Below, piece by piece: positions 22,041 to 33,312 of a stretch of 64,000 nt of DNA. The DNA comes from Doryteuthis pealeii. Lineage: Eukaryota > Mollusca > Cephalopoda > Myopsida > Loliginidae. A program made the position numbers and the translations under genes. How positions within the stretch are numbered: the stretch's first letter is position 1; each line of letters begins with the position of its first letter. The stretch is taken from contig CM042152.1 of the NCBI GenBank assembly GCA_023376005.1, forward strand, positions 85,637,856-85,701,855, given 5' to 3'. Under the pieces are notes generated by a model. The model had not been told where the DNA came from and did no database searches. It saw only the letters and a program-made list of their open reading frames with translations.

Positions 22041-22263
22041 TTTCTCTGAATGTTTGAGATGAGCTTTTAGTATTATCTGCGTTATTCGGACTATTGTCCC
22101 ATCTTCATTGTTATTTGTACAACGTTATATGTAAACTCGGGAACCTCGAAAAGAAGGTTCTCGACTCCAATAAGAAATACCTGAAGAAGGCCGTAGGGCA
22201 TATCGGCTGAAACGTTGTACAAATAACAATGAAGATGGGACAATAGTCCGAATTAATACTAAT
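22041..22263. mobile_element. Fold-back family F, both inverted arms present
   Basis: The left arm ends ATTCGGACTATTGTCCCATC ... TTTGTACAACGTT (22,083-22,126) and the right arm mirrors it (22,212-22,255) almost perfectly over about 43 bp. The middle holds GAACCTCGAAAAGAAGGTTC and the motif TACCTGAAGAAGGCCGTAGG followed by CGGCTGAAACG. The outer left end TTTCTCTGAATGTTTGAGAT is the reverse complement of the right end seen in other copies. No ORF is intact. It looks like a non-autonomous long-TIR or fold-back element. Confidence 0.8.
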
Positions 22264-22799
22264 CTGTTAGATAACTTTAAATATATATTAAAATAAAGCA
22301 AACTATGATATAAATCAATAATACTGGACATGTATTTATTAAAACTGTGGACTGTTTAATGTTGCATACTTACTTTCTGAGTATATGTAATACAGGGTTG
22401 ATCTTTATTCTATGTATGAATGATTTTGACGATAAATTAAATACTCATTGATAAACAATTCCTGAGGGTATTGTGACGTAAGCAGTGATGTAGTTTCAGT
22501 TACTGATAGACTCTCCATTATAAGAAGATATGTATATGCTTAAAACTGAAATTTTTATTTGTGAATGCTTTGAGTTTTAAACTTAATTTTAGATTAAAAA
22601 ACAATTTTTTTTTTCATTGTTTTTCTCTGAAGTTGTTGGTACAAAAAAGATTTGAAAGGCAATAAGTGGGTTAAAATGTTGCTGTTATCATATAATTTAA
22701 GTCCCGATGATAGGATAATTTAACCTGACTCTAAAACCAGGCAAGTCAGACAAAATGATGACTTGGATATTTATATACACCTACTCAAAAGTTAAGCAC

Positions 22800-22930
22800 T
22801 ACTGTCTTTTTTTGTTTTTTTTGTTGTTTTATTTTTATTTTTTTTATTTTTCTGTTTTTTTTGTTTTGTTTTTGTTGTTGTTTGTTGTTGTTGTTGTTTT
22901 TTTTTTGTTGTTTTTTAATATTTTTTTTTA
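22800..22930. repeat. T-rich low-complexity tract
   Basis: Dense T-runs interspersed with TTG/TTGTTG steps. A 73-residue plus-strand frame crossing it is low complexity and not a gene. Confidence 0.8.
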
Positions 22931-23049
22931 CCTAAAATGGACTCCCAAAATGCTTTGCCCTGTTGGTAGAGCTTAGAATAAGTTGACTGTATCCTCTGCA
23001 GTCGGTGGAAGAGTGGCCAATGGTGTTACTCCGTGTCTATCATATGACG

Positions 23050-23440
23050 GAGAACGAGAAAGGAAAAAGAGCAAGACATTGTCTTGCCTGCTGGGATTGA
23101 ACCCGCATCCTCCGCATGCAAAAACAAATGCGATTTAGGCACTGGACGGACGCGAGGTTCGACTGACGGGTTACTGATGTGCCCGGATGTTTGTAATATG
23201 CCCATAAAATAACAAAAGCGAGTGGAGCGGGGGGGTGAGAGCAGACAGGGATTCGGCCTATGTGGGACGGCAGTCAGTAAAGATTATTTTGACGACGACG
23301 GATTTTTCATGCTGCTGGTTGAAGACGAAGACTGTTGTTAACCAAAAAGTTTGGCTTGCGAGAAGACGACTGACTCGCTTCTTTTTGCCCCCCCCCCTCT
23401 ATTTTTCCCCCTTCTATACTACCATTAAGAGCAACTTTTA
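23050..23440 (+). mobile_element. LTR-like repeat, family L (TGACGGAGAACG subtype)
   Basis: Matches 50,571-51,000 block by block: GACGGAGAACGA, GAGCAAGAC[AT]TTGTCTTGCC, GGGAT[TC]GAACCCG, GCCCATAAAATAACAA, GATTATTT[TC]GAC[GT]ACGACG and a final CCCCC-TTCTATA. The GC-rich, CpG-containing text stands out from the background. Boundaries with target duplication are not clear. Confidence 0.6.
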
Positions 23441-23605
23441 AAAAATCAGCAGGTTTATTTTCACCAACCCCACTCTGTGTTTTAGATCCCCAGTGATCTG
23501 GTCACTTTCAGGGCAATTTTGCCAAACAAAATAATCCCATAGTTTTAGAATACCCTAAACAGTTTAGAATGGTTTAGTGGAGAAATATTACCAGATATTA
23601 TCCTC

Positions 23606-23840
23606 GTACCCCACTTGTACAAAGTCAGGCACAGGGCCCTATTAACATTGGACCACCTACAAGCCGAGAGTCATTGGTGGCGGGTTTAAAAATTGCGTCT
23701 ATCCCCTCGGCATTCCCCCTCAAGAGGGGCACCTCAGGTACTGGGCAATAAACCCAGCCCTGCCCCTTTAAATCGAGGGGGCAGGTGTTGCCTGGGGGGA
23801 TGGCCCCCTGGGATTGACACTCGTAATTTTTACCCACGTG
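23606..23840 (-). repeat. Dispersed repeat family C, GC-rich copy with a 70-residue frame
   Basis: The minus strand shares CCCCAGGCAACACCTGCCCC and neighbouring blocks with 10,290-10,470. Here the frame is open and reads GNTCPLDLKGQGWVYCPVPE in the middle. I recognise no family. The open frame may simply reflect a younger, more GC-rich copy. Confidence 0.5.
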
Positions 23841-24174
23841 GTTAAAGAACCAGAAGTATGCCGGAAACCAGAGTAGAATATTACCATGTCAAGATAAAAG
23901 TACAATAGATAGTGTAGAGATGGCACAGTGAGTACACTAAAAAGTATTAGGTATATAAATGAATGAAAGTTGGCACACTCTGAGTCTAAGGAATTTGGCC
24001 TTTATTCAAAGTGACTTGTAGAGAATCCTAAAAGTATCTTTTTAAATAGATTTTTCAAAACTGTCGGTTCACTTCATTTTTCACCCAGTAAACAAGTTAT
24101 CTAGGTGACAAGTGATGTCGCATTTCTTTGTTAGTAAACAAGTTACTAAGAATAAAAATTGAATCACCTGGCCC

Positions 24175-24345
24175 TAATATAGTCACTTTTCTCAAATTGT
24201 TATTAGTATTATTTGGATTATTGTCCTCATCTTCATTATTATCTGTACAATGTTTCAGCCGATGTGACCCCCCGGCCTTCTTCAGGTATTTCTTGTCGGA
24301 CTCTGGAACCTTCTTGAACTCTGGAACCATCATACAATACAATAC
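24175..24345 (-). mobile_element. Fold-back family F, one arm and centre
   Basis: On the minus strand: GAGTCCGACAAGAAATACC, TGAAGAAGGCCGGGGGG, TCGGCTGAAACATTGTACAG, AATGAAGATGAGGACAATAA and a terminal AATAATACTAATAACAATTT. The family's other end (CATCAAGCCTCATCTCAAAAATT...) appears 200 bp away on the plus strand at about 24,540-24,585, so the element is split by the inverted repeat at 24,350-24,535. Confidence 0.7.
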
Positions 24346-24349
24346 AAAT

Positions 24350-24535
24350 AATAGGTTATTTCCTATAACTCCAACAAAACAAAGGGGAACCACTATTGAC
24401 TGATAAATTATTTATTTTCCTATTAAACTAACCCTAACTCGTCTTTTTTTTCCTAGTAGATCAATAAGTAAATAAATAAATAATTTATCATCAAGAGTGG
24501 TTCCCCTTTGTTTATGTGTAGTTATAGGAAAAAAC
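24350..24535. repeat. Imperfect inverted repeat between family F parts
   Basis: AACAAAGGGGAACCACT...GATAAATTATTTATTT on the left is mirrored on the right by AAATAAATAATTTATC...AGTGGTTCCCCTTTGTTT, with TTTCCTATAACT / AGTTATAGGAAA further out. Arms are about 60 bp, separated by about 50 bp. Confidence 0.8.
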
Positions 24536-24599
24536 CCAAATATTACTAATCATCAAGCCTCATCTCAAAAATTCAGAGAAATAGTTTTAGTTATTTTCT

Positions 24600-25337
24600 T
24601 CATACATAATTTCAAATATAATTTGTGCATTTAGGGTAAATAAACCATTTTCTAATCTTATCTTTTATTACATTTTCGTTAATCAAAAGTAAGTTTAAAG
24701 GATCTAAATGTTAGAATTTGTAACCCATATTAGGTGTAAGCGTGTTTCCTGTTGATTTTAAGATAGCCACGTGGTGACATAAAACAAGTTTGCCTTTTGT
24801 TCTTTGTTGTATTGTCACTGAATGAATGTAAAATTTGTTTGTCCCTCTTTTGTAAATGTGTTGCTTTGCACCTATATGTATATTTTCCTCATGTGCTTAT
24901 GTAAATGTTTGTTTTAATTGTGATTTTCAGAGCTGCATACGTTTGAATGCAATAAAGGTTATTCTACATTATTTGGCAGTTTGTCAGTTCTCGAAAGTAC
25001 AACCAAAAGTTGGGTGCTCGGCATTCATCATTTTGCAGATATTCCCCAAGTGCATATCTGGAGTTGATGTGACATTGGTCTCAAAGAAAGTGGTTCATTG
25101 AAATGGGTTGTTTTCTGGCAAGTTACGCAAGTAACCTGACTTCATGAGCATTAGTTTTTGTTAGTTTTTTCAGTCTATCTTTTATACCATTTGCTGTTGT
25201 GTGCTTTTGTACCAGATGATTGATTACTGTATGGCTTGAGATTTTGTCCAATTTGTCTACAGGACAACCCAGCATACTTATCTCGGATGGAATGCCCATT
25301 TACTAAATTTGAAAATTATTTCATTGAAATTGAGCAG
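24600..25337. other. No recognisable gene or repeat
   Basis: Ordinary AT-rich sequence. An 81-residue plus-strand frame (24,856-25,101) shows no family features. Confidence 0.5.
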
Positions 25338-25342
25338 ATGTC

Positions 25343-25633
25343 TGTTGAAGTGAGTTAGCGTACTGTTGGTTTGAGCAACAAGCTAAGCACAACTGAACCA
25401 GTGCCAAGACAATTGGTATTTATTGGGAATCCAGAATAGTCCACTCATGCATTTGGGTGATTCCATTTCTAGAGTCCTGATTGGCTGCTTGGTTTCTATG
25501 ATGTTATGAGGCTTCATAAATAACCTGCCATTTTGCGTAGTATTAGCAGCAAAACAGATTCGTATTAAGTTACGACTGCTTGCTGCCTTGTCTTACCAAT
25601 TTGACGTAATTGGAACTAGTATGATATTCTACA
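25343..25633 (+). mobile_element. Solo LTR, family 1, with TSD ATGTC and canonical TG...CA ends
   Basis: Starts TGTTGAAGTGAG and ends GATATTCTACA, flanked by ATGTC at 25,338-25,342 and 25,634-25,638. It keeps TG at the 5' end, where the others have TA, so the ends TGTTGAA/TTCTACA form the short inverted repeat usual for LTRs. This is the best evidence that family 1 is an LTR. Confidence 0.9.
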
Positions 25634-25758
25634 ATGTCTATACCAAATAGATTCCTAATTTCTCTGTTAATATTTTGCTTTAAATTTTAAAAAAAATTCA
25701 CTCTTGAGACTGATTCCAAACAAGCCAGGATTTCACTGATTTATAGTGGTTAAAAAAA

Positions 25759-26377
25759 GGAGACATCTCCACACTCGACGGTAAGCCTCTTAAGCCAGTA
25801 GAACAATTCACATACCTAGGTAGTAATATCTCATCCACAGAAAGTGATGTTAATACACGAATAAGAAAAGCATGGTCGGCCACAAACAAATTATCAGTCA
25901 TATGGAAATCTGATCTCACTGACAAGTTAAAGCAACGGTTCTTCCAGGCTGTGGTTATATCAGTACTCCTGTATGGCTGCACCACTTGGACTCTAATGAA
26001 GCGCCTTGAAAATAAGCTAGATGGGAGCTGCACAAGAATGCTGCATGCAGTCTTGAACAAGTCGTGGAAACAGCATCCCACAAGGAAGCAGCTGTATGGC
26101 CACCTGCCCCCATCTCACAAACCATCCGAGCGAGACAGACTAGGCATGCAGGACACTGTTGGAAAAGCAAGGATGAGCTCATAAGCAACGTTCTCCTGTG
26201 GAAGCGAACACATGGACATGCTAATGTGGGCCACACACCAAGGACCTACATTGACCAACTATGTGAGGATGCTGGTTGCTGCACATAAGACCTCCCAGGA
26301 GCAATGAATGATAGGGAAGGTTGGCGAGAGATTGTCATGGATATCCGTGCTGCTTGCGCGACATGATGATGATAGTG
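25759..26377 (+). pseudogene. 3' end of a second LINE reverse transcriptase
   Basis: From 25,759 the frame reads EQFTYLGSNISSTESDVNTR, FFQAVVISVLLYGCTTWTLM, LDGSCTRMLHAVLNKSWKQH and LYGHLPP. It then shifts frame near 26,110 and continues QTRHAGHCWKSKDELISNVL, TYIDQLCEDAGC, a stop at 26,286-26,288, AMNDREGWREIVMDIRAA and the end at 26,366. Text of this type, notably 'YLGS.IS', 'LLYG..TW' and 'R.GHCWR', is the thumb and C-terminal region of a widespread animal non-LTR retrotransposon lineage. An ATG-repeat tail (26,362-26,373) marks the 3' end. The polymerase core is missing; the copy is dead. Confidence 0.85.
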
Positions 26378-26869
26378 ATTGAAAATCTCTAGTTAAAAAT
26401 TGTCACATCTGTTCCTAATAAAATTGAATTCTTTCTTAGAATAAGTTTTCAATTAGAAAATGTTTTTTTTTTTTAAATTTATTTTTAAGAAAAAATATTT
26501 GACAGTATTAGTCCAGGTTAAAAATACCTTTAACCTAGGCTATAAATGTTTTAAATTTACGGGTGAATAAACTGTTTGAGTTTTTTTTTTTACATTTTTC
26601 AACTTCATTGCAAGGAAGTTTTATTTCATTACTTTTTGATATGGATGAACAGATTTAGAAAAAGGTAAATTTTACTTTTATTTCTGATTTGTTTAAGAAA
26701 AAAAGTTTCATTTCTAACTTTATAGTTTACCAAAATAATTGTTGATATCTTTTGTAATGGATTATCAGTTTTTGATCTGAAATAGCTTTTTGTTTTGTTT
26801 TTTTTTTCTTCTTTTTTTTACAAACTCAATAATTTTGTATTTTTTCTTTAGATACTTCACAAATTTTTA

Positions 26870-27110
26870 TGCATAAAGAAATGTTTCTTGAATATTCAAA
26901 GCAATTTGAAGTTGACATATATTTTGTGCACATACTGTATTGTATGGGTCTGCTGCTGATATTGTTATTTATACCGGCTGTTCTGGTCATACCTACACAC
27001 ACTGCTTTGAACCTTCGTGGACGACGGAACATAGGATTATATCACTGGACCTTTGACACTACGTAGGATTCCATAACTCAGGACTTACTTACTTTAAGTC
27101 CTTTTCAACT
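26870..27110. other. GC-richer island of unknown nature
   Basis: Between long T-runs lies sequence with higher GC (e.g. CTTCGTGGACGACGGAACAT). It carries a 65-residue plus-strand frame with a hydrophobic stretch (LLLILLFIPAVLVIP) and an opposing 68-residue minus-strand frame. The base composition suggests a decayed insertion or an old exon. I recognise neither frame. Confidence 0.35.
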
Positions 27111-28632
27111 TTTCAACTGGCCAAGGATAGCGGTCAGAAATTTAACACAAGGTGTAATACCTACATATATATACTTGGTGTTTAGTAAATAAAGAAGAGT
27201 TTTAAAGAAATCAGGGAAATTTTTAATGGGAACAATAAGAATAAAAAAAAGTATTTTATCAAATTGTAATGAATAAAACAAGTAAATGACAAATGAAATA
27301 AAAAAAGCAAAACATTGATACTGCACAAAAATATTTTATTTTGAATTCATACAGCCACTACTGGTTAGACAAGAGTTATTACTGTTCTAATCATTTTTGA
27401 TATAGCTATCTCATCACATGGTCAACTGGTCAAGACTCTGCTACATGAGTCTGTGATGGGCTGATGCAAGATCAGAACTGTTCCAGGAATTCTTCAACAG
27501 CACCAAAATAGGTGAACTTTCCAAAGGGAATGTGTTGAAAAGGATCCAACAGGAAATACTATACTTTCTCAAATTCTCTGTTTTAAATTGACATTGTCCA
27601 TTTTGGCCCGTGTCAATGCTGTCCGCATCACTAGGGTGACCTTAGCATTTCCATCAATAATAGCACTACATATGTCACTGGTTGATTGTAGCCTGCATTT
27701 AGAGGTCAAATATTATTACTGACCAACCTTTTTATCTTTTTTTTTTTTTTTTTTTTTTTCATTTTATTTTTTTTTCATTTTTCAAAATTTAAGATTCAAA
27801 ACCATTTTAAAGCAGGTGTGCATAAATATGAGTGAATTTGTTTTTTTTTACACTTTTTTTTAAAATTTTTATTTTATTTTTTTTTTACATTTTCAAAACA
27901 GCGAACAAATTGTGTTTGGGACAGGATTTGTAATTGTTTTTTTTTTTTTTTTTCCTTTTTTTTTCTTTTTTTATTATTTCCAGAAGATGTTCTTTTGATT
28001 CAGGGGTTCAGAACAAAACAATATCTTGGACATCTTTTAAGGGTCTTTTTTTTCTTCATTATCATCAATAATTTTATTTTTTAATTTCTTTTGTGTACAG
28101 AATTAATTATTAAAAATGCCAAAAATAAAATATAAATCAGTTGAAATGAAACTGAAAAATTCTTCAATTATTGAATTAAAAAAAACGAAAAGCCTAAAAC
28201 TAAAAGATGATTTCTTTTATAAAATGGTACAAATGCAAAAAATAAGTATTTTTTTCTTTTTCTTTTTACTGAGAAAATTTCAAATATGACAAAAGAGAAA
28301 AATCTTATCCATTTGATTTATAAAAGAAACAGAAAATGAAGTGAAAAAGTTTTTGTAGTTTTCATTCCTGGCCTTACTTGTTTCAACTAATTTTTTTTTT
28401 TCTTTTTTTTCTTTTCGAAGTCAATTTGGCAGGATATATAATCTTACATGAGAAGCCATATTCAGCAGCAGTGGCAGCAGCAGCGGCAGCTTAGTATTCT
28501 TAAGCCTTTTAAAAATGATTAACTTTACTGAAGTTTTCATTTTCACACTTTCCATGATTCTATTTTGTGTTTCTTGAAAATTAGAAGTTAAACAATTTTT
28601 TTAGCGTTAGGTTTTGATATAATTTTCTTCCT

Positions 28633-28669
<37 letters not shown>

Positions 28670-28956
28670 AAGTTACAATTTATTTGCTTTCATTTGTAAC
28701 AAATTCATTAAGCAACGCATAACATGAATGTTTGAAACATATTAGTCAGAATTTTGTTTAGTATCTTAATTTCATTGCAAGAAAAAGTGAAGTAACTTTT
28801 CTACAACACTTTTAGTGCCATTAAAATTTTAAAAAAATCTAAAAATGAAATATCAATTTGTTATCATTCCTCTGAATTTTTGTTATTGTAAAAATTTATC
28901 AAATATCAGTTTGCTTTTGTTTATATTTTCCTCCTTATATTAATTGATTTCCTTAC

Positions 28957-29195
28957 ATAGATATTAAAATTTACATTTTGAAAAATTGATTTAATAAAAA
29001 AAAAAAAAAAAAATTAATCCATCACATGGATATTAAACTTTACGTTTTAAAAACTTGAAGACATTACATTTTAAGAAATATATTTAATAAAAATTTTTTT
29101 TTTAAATTACAAATTTTTAAAAACTAATTTAAAAGATTTAATAATAATTGATGTTTTGCATATAGATATTAAATTTTACGTTTTGAAAAATTGAA
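28957..29195. repeat. Three diverged copies of a ~35-bp motif
   Basis: The motif ATAGATATTAAATTTTACGT plus TTTGAAAAATTGA occurs at about 28,957, 29,018 and 29,159 with point differences, separated by A-rich text. Confidence 0.7.
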
Positions 29196-30267
29196 ATACA
29201 TCAAGTTTTATTTCCAAGCAATTTCAATGTATAACTTAATCTAATCAATTTGGAAAGGAAAATAGTTTTATTAGTAGTCATATTAGTATCATTACTTAAG
29301 AATCTCTAAATTGATGGAGCTTTTTTACTGAATTTGAAATTTAATTATTTCGGTAAAATCTAAAATAATTATAGATGTTTGATACCTTTTCTTTCCTGAA
29401 ACTTAAGATGCACAAATAATTGAAAAATTTGGATTTGAATTTTCTGTTAAGATATTCACTTATGAAGAACAAATAAATTTCAAGTTGACCAGCAAAAAGA
29501 AAAAAAAAAAAAAGAATTATTTTCAAATTATCTAACAATTTTTTTTCCAGAATTGTTACTGACTGTAAAGTAAAAATTTTGAGAGAGATCTCTGCTAAAT
29601 AAATGAACACCTTTTGCAAGGCTCATTTATTCACCATGACAAAGGGAGAATGATGATGATGATGATGATTTTAGATAATCAGTTTTGATTCTCTAAAGTA
29701 AATCTCAATAGCATTAATTATTTTTTGGAGGGAAATATTAGTGCTCGTTCTATATATCAATCAGCATAGCAGTTAGGGATATTAAGTCTGGCACAAGGCC
29801 AATTACTGATTCTGGGATATCAATTAATGCTTTTCTGCAAATGCTTCTGTTTGTTCATTTTCACTTTTTGTAGATTTACAATAATATTCTTGGTTAACAA
29901 TATTTATTTTACTCCAGTATATTTAACTTGGCTCTATCAGATCTATTGTATTGTCAAAAGTAATGATTAATCTCCAGTGACCCTCCTCCCATTAACCTTT
30001 TTAGAATTTCAAACTTGTGAACATAAACTTTTCTTTTGTTTGATTATTCAAAATACTTCCTATTTATCTTTTTGATTTTAACAAGATTAATGAGAAACAA
30101 AGAATTGTTGATTCTAACAATAGTCAAGTATCCATTTGGTATGGCATAAAGTAGAAATTGGTTAGTGTGATAAGTAAATCAGACTTTTATTTTCATTTCA
30201 AAAACTTCTGTTTATAATATATATTGTTCTAATAATAAACTAGATTTGTATTGAAAAGAGAAAAAAT

Positions 30268-30355
30268 ACAAATTTGATATTATTTCTTGATATACTACAT
30301 ATTATTTCATTACAAATTTGATATTATTTCTTAACATACTACATATTATTTCATT
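30268..30355. repeat. Two-unit ~45-bp tandem duplication
   Basis: TACAAATTTGATATTATTTC and the following TACTACATATTATTTCATT occur twice in succession with two or three differences. Confidence 0.85.
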
Positions 30356-33189
30356 AAATTTTTTCATGTTTATTCTAAGTAGTATTACATTAGTTTTCAG
30401 TAGTCTACCTTTTATGATAAAAACTAGATTAATACATTAAGTACAGAAGTCTAAATAGTAAAGAATTTTCAATTCACATGATGAATTCTCTCATTGAACA
30501 AAGGTAGTAACAAAACAAAACTATTTGTTTGACAAAGTTACTTGAAATGCTTGATATAGTAAAAACAACTTAAAGGTTTTTCCACACCAGTAAAATTATT
30601 ACTTCTGTTTTAACAAACTTGCAAATCAGATTATGCAATTCCATTGATTGTATATCCCAAGTTAGGCTGAATTTCTCAAATATATTTCCTTTTATTATGT
30701 GAATTTGTTTTTCCTTGCACAAAGGATGAGGGAGGGAATTTTGCTTAATTCTGCTATTAGAATTATTGTTAAATTAATGATGTATTCATTCTTTAAAAAT
30801 TTAGGACATTGTTCTATATGATGTAAGGGAACAGCAGATCATATTGGTTATTTATTTTTTTTTTAATATATAAAAATGATTGAGCAAATGAGTACTTTTT
30901 TTTTCAGCCTCACTAGTCATATTTGTGTCTGTGATTTTAAAAGGTGTTTTTGTTTCTTCATGATAGGTTGATATATATATCTGTTAATTCTTAAGAGATC
31001 TATGTTTCATTTTATCCAAATATATTTGATAAATTTAAAATATCTATGAAAACATTAAAAAAAAAAAAAAACTGAAAAAATTTAGTCTTTTGAAAGAAAA
31101 TTAGTGAGGACCAAATAACATTCCATTGAATTTACAGTAGAATCTTTTCTTTTTTTTCTGATGATTGTATTCTCTTGTATTTAAAAAATACAATTCTAAC
31201 AGCAAGTGTGAAACAATATCAGCTTTTCGTGATTTCTATTAGTGAAATGAAGTCTTACTTTATTGACTTTACGGTAGAAATTTGTTCAAATTAGGCAGAT
31301 GTTGATAAAGTTATTGTAGTTAAATATTTGAATTGCTTAAAACCCAAGTTTATACTATTTCCTGTGTTTATGGAAATATATTGATTTTTGTTACATTTAT
31401 TTGAATAATTTAAATAATTTAATTGATTTATGAGAAAACAAATTGTCTGCCTTTACAAACAGAACTGCTCAAATATTTTAGTATTAAATCTATTTTTGAA
31501 ATAAGAATTAATTAGTATTGGTTTTATGTTAAAAGTAGACATTTAAAATTAGATCCTTAAATCAACTTGCCTGATAAATTGCTGCACATGTTCAACAGAA
31601 CTAAAAATTCTTGGATATTATTATTGACAAGAAAATCTATTTATTTGAAGCAGTTTTCTTTGTGTGTGTGTAAGCTTATTAAAAGAGTCAAATTCAAATT
31701 TAGTAAATATTCTAGTTTTAAGCTGAGACTTTCTTGAAAACCAAGCTTAAGCACCCACCTACATGCATGCTGAAATGGATCTATGTAGTGCTAAAATGAA
31801 GGAAGAGAAACCAGTCAGCCAGTTAGTAAGAAGCTAATTATGATAGAGAAAAAAAAAAAAAGAAAAAGCTTTTTTATCAGTATTGTTATTAATCCAAAGC
31901 TTATAAAGCCTATTTTTCTGTATCAAAATTGCCTTTGTTCTACGATTGGTTTAATGATGATGATGATAAAAAATAATCTTTTGAGATAAATACCTGGAAA
32001 TGATTAAAACTAAGAAGAAGAAAAAAAAAATCTGAACTGAAAAATAGCAAAAGAAAATGACCAACCATGAAAACCTAGCACCAAAAAAACAACAAATTCA
32101 ACAACATTAAAAATAGGAAACAAATAAAACTCCTTGCAGGTTGGGACCCCCCCCCCCTTTTTTTTTCTTTTTTTTTTTTTCTTTCAATATATTTGGCAAA
32201 AATATGCACAGCTATTTTTAGAGATCAATATTACAAGTCTGCAGTGTAATTGGATGAAATTCTCCATGTGTGCCTGTTGAAAAGAAAATCTTCACAAACA
32301 AATTTTGACCACACTTTGAGGAAAACTAAAAAATGATTACAAAACTCTTTTACTATTTACTTTACCCACTGAATAAAGCATTTTGATGCATTTTTTTTCC
32401 TTCTTTTGTTTTATGCATCTACAATTTAAAAAAAAAAGAAAAAAGGTTTCTTTTGCTGCAGGAATCACTAGCAAAGGAAATTGATTTGAGAATAAAGTTC
32501 CCACCCACCCAATGCATTAGAACAAAAAAAAACAAAAGAAAAAAAACCCAGAATTTGAAAGGATTTTGTTGCGCAACTTTCAGGGAAATGCTTCATTAAA
32601 ATATTTACAATTCAGTTTTACTTTGTATAATTTCTTATGTAAAAATTCATTTTTGCTTGTGATGGATGGGCAAGTTTTAGATAATTAGGGGTTTAAAAAT
32701 GTTCAATCCAAATTTGTTTTTGTTGTGCCTACACATTCTAAATAAGCACCAAATTCTGATTTTTCAGTAGGCAGTATTTTATAAAAGGACTGAGGCTGTG
32801 AAAAGTGAACTCATTTCTTTTTATCTAAATAAGAAACTCTTACAGGGGTTGGGGCTTCATGTCTTGTTAATATGACAAAAGTTATTCTTGCATTTCCTCA
32901 TAATCTGTTTCAAGGTAGAGGAGAATTGCTTTAATGGGGTGGGTGGGTAAAACAAACTCTGATAAAATTATTTATCTTAAAAATTCAATACTTGACAATC
33001 AATGATTCTGCTAAGACTGAATATTTTCCCTTTTCTTTACAAATGGAAACCTTCATGAAACTTATGTTTCTTTGTATCTTGAAGCAACTTTTATTTTTAA
33101 ATCTTCTCATATAAAGGTGTTTTAATGTTTTTTTGTTTGTTTTTGAATGCAGAATTATTTGTTTCAAAGTACATTAAAATTTACTAATT

Positions 33190-33312
33190 TGCATTGGGGG
33201 GAGGGGCGAAAAAAATTAAGTAAATTTAAAAAAAAAATTGGTTGGGGGGAATTAAGTAAAACTTTTTAAAAATTGGGGGATGAAAAAAATTAAGTAAAAC
33301 TTTAAAAAAATA
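33190..33312. repeat. Imperfect ~45-bp tandem repeat, three units
   Basis: Three units of the form ATTGGGGGG...AAATTAAGTAAAACTTT occur in succession. Confidence 0.75.

Noticed and set aside
24097..24403. 91- and 98-residue overlapping ORFs on opposite strands
   Set aside because: They follow the inverted arms of fold-back family F, which explains open frames on both strands.
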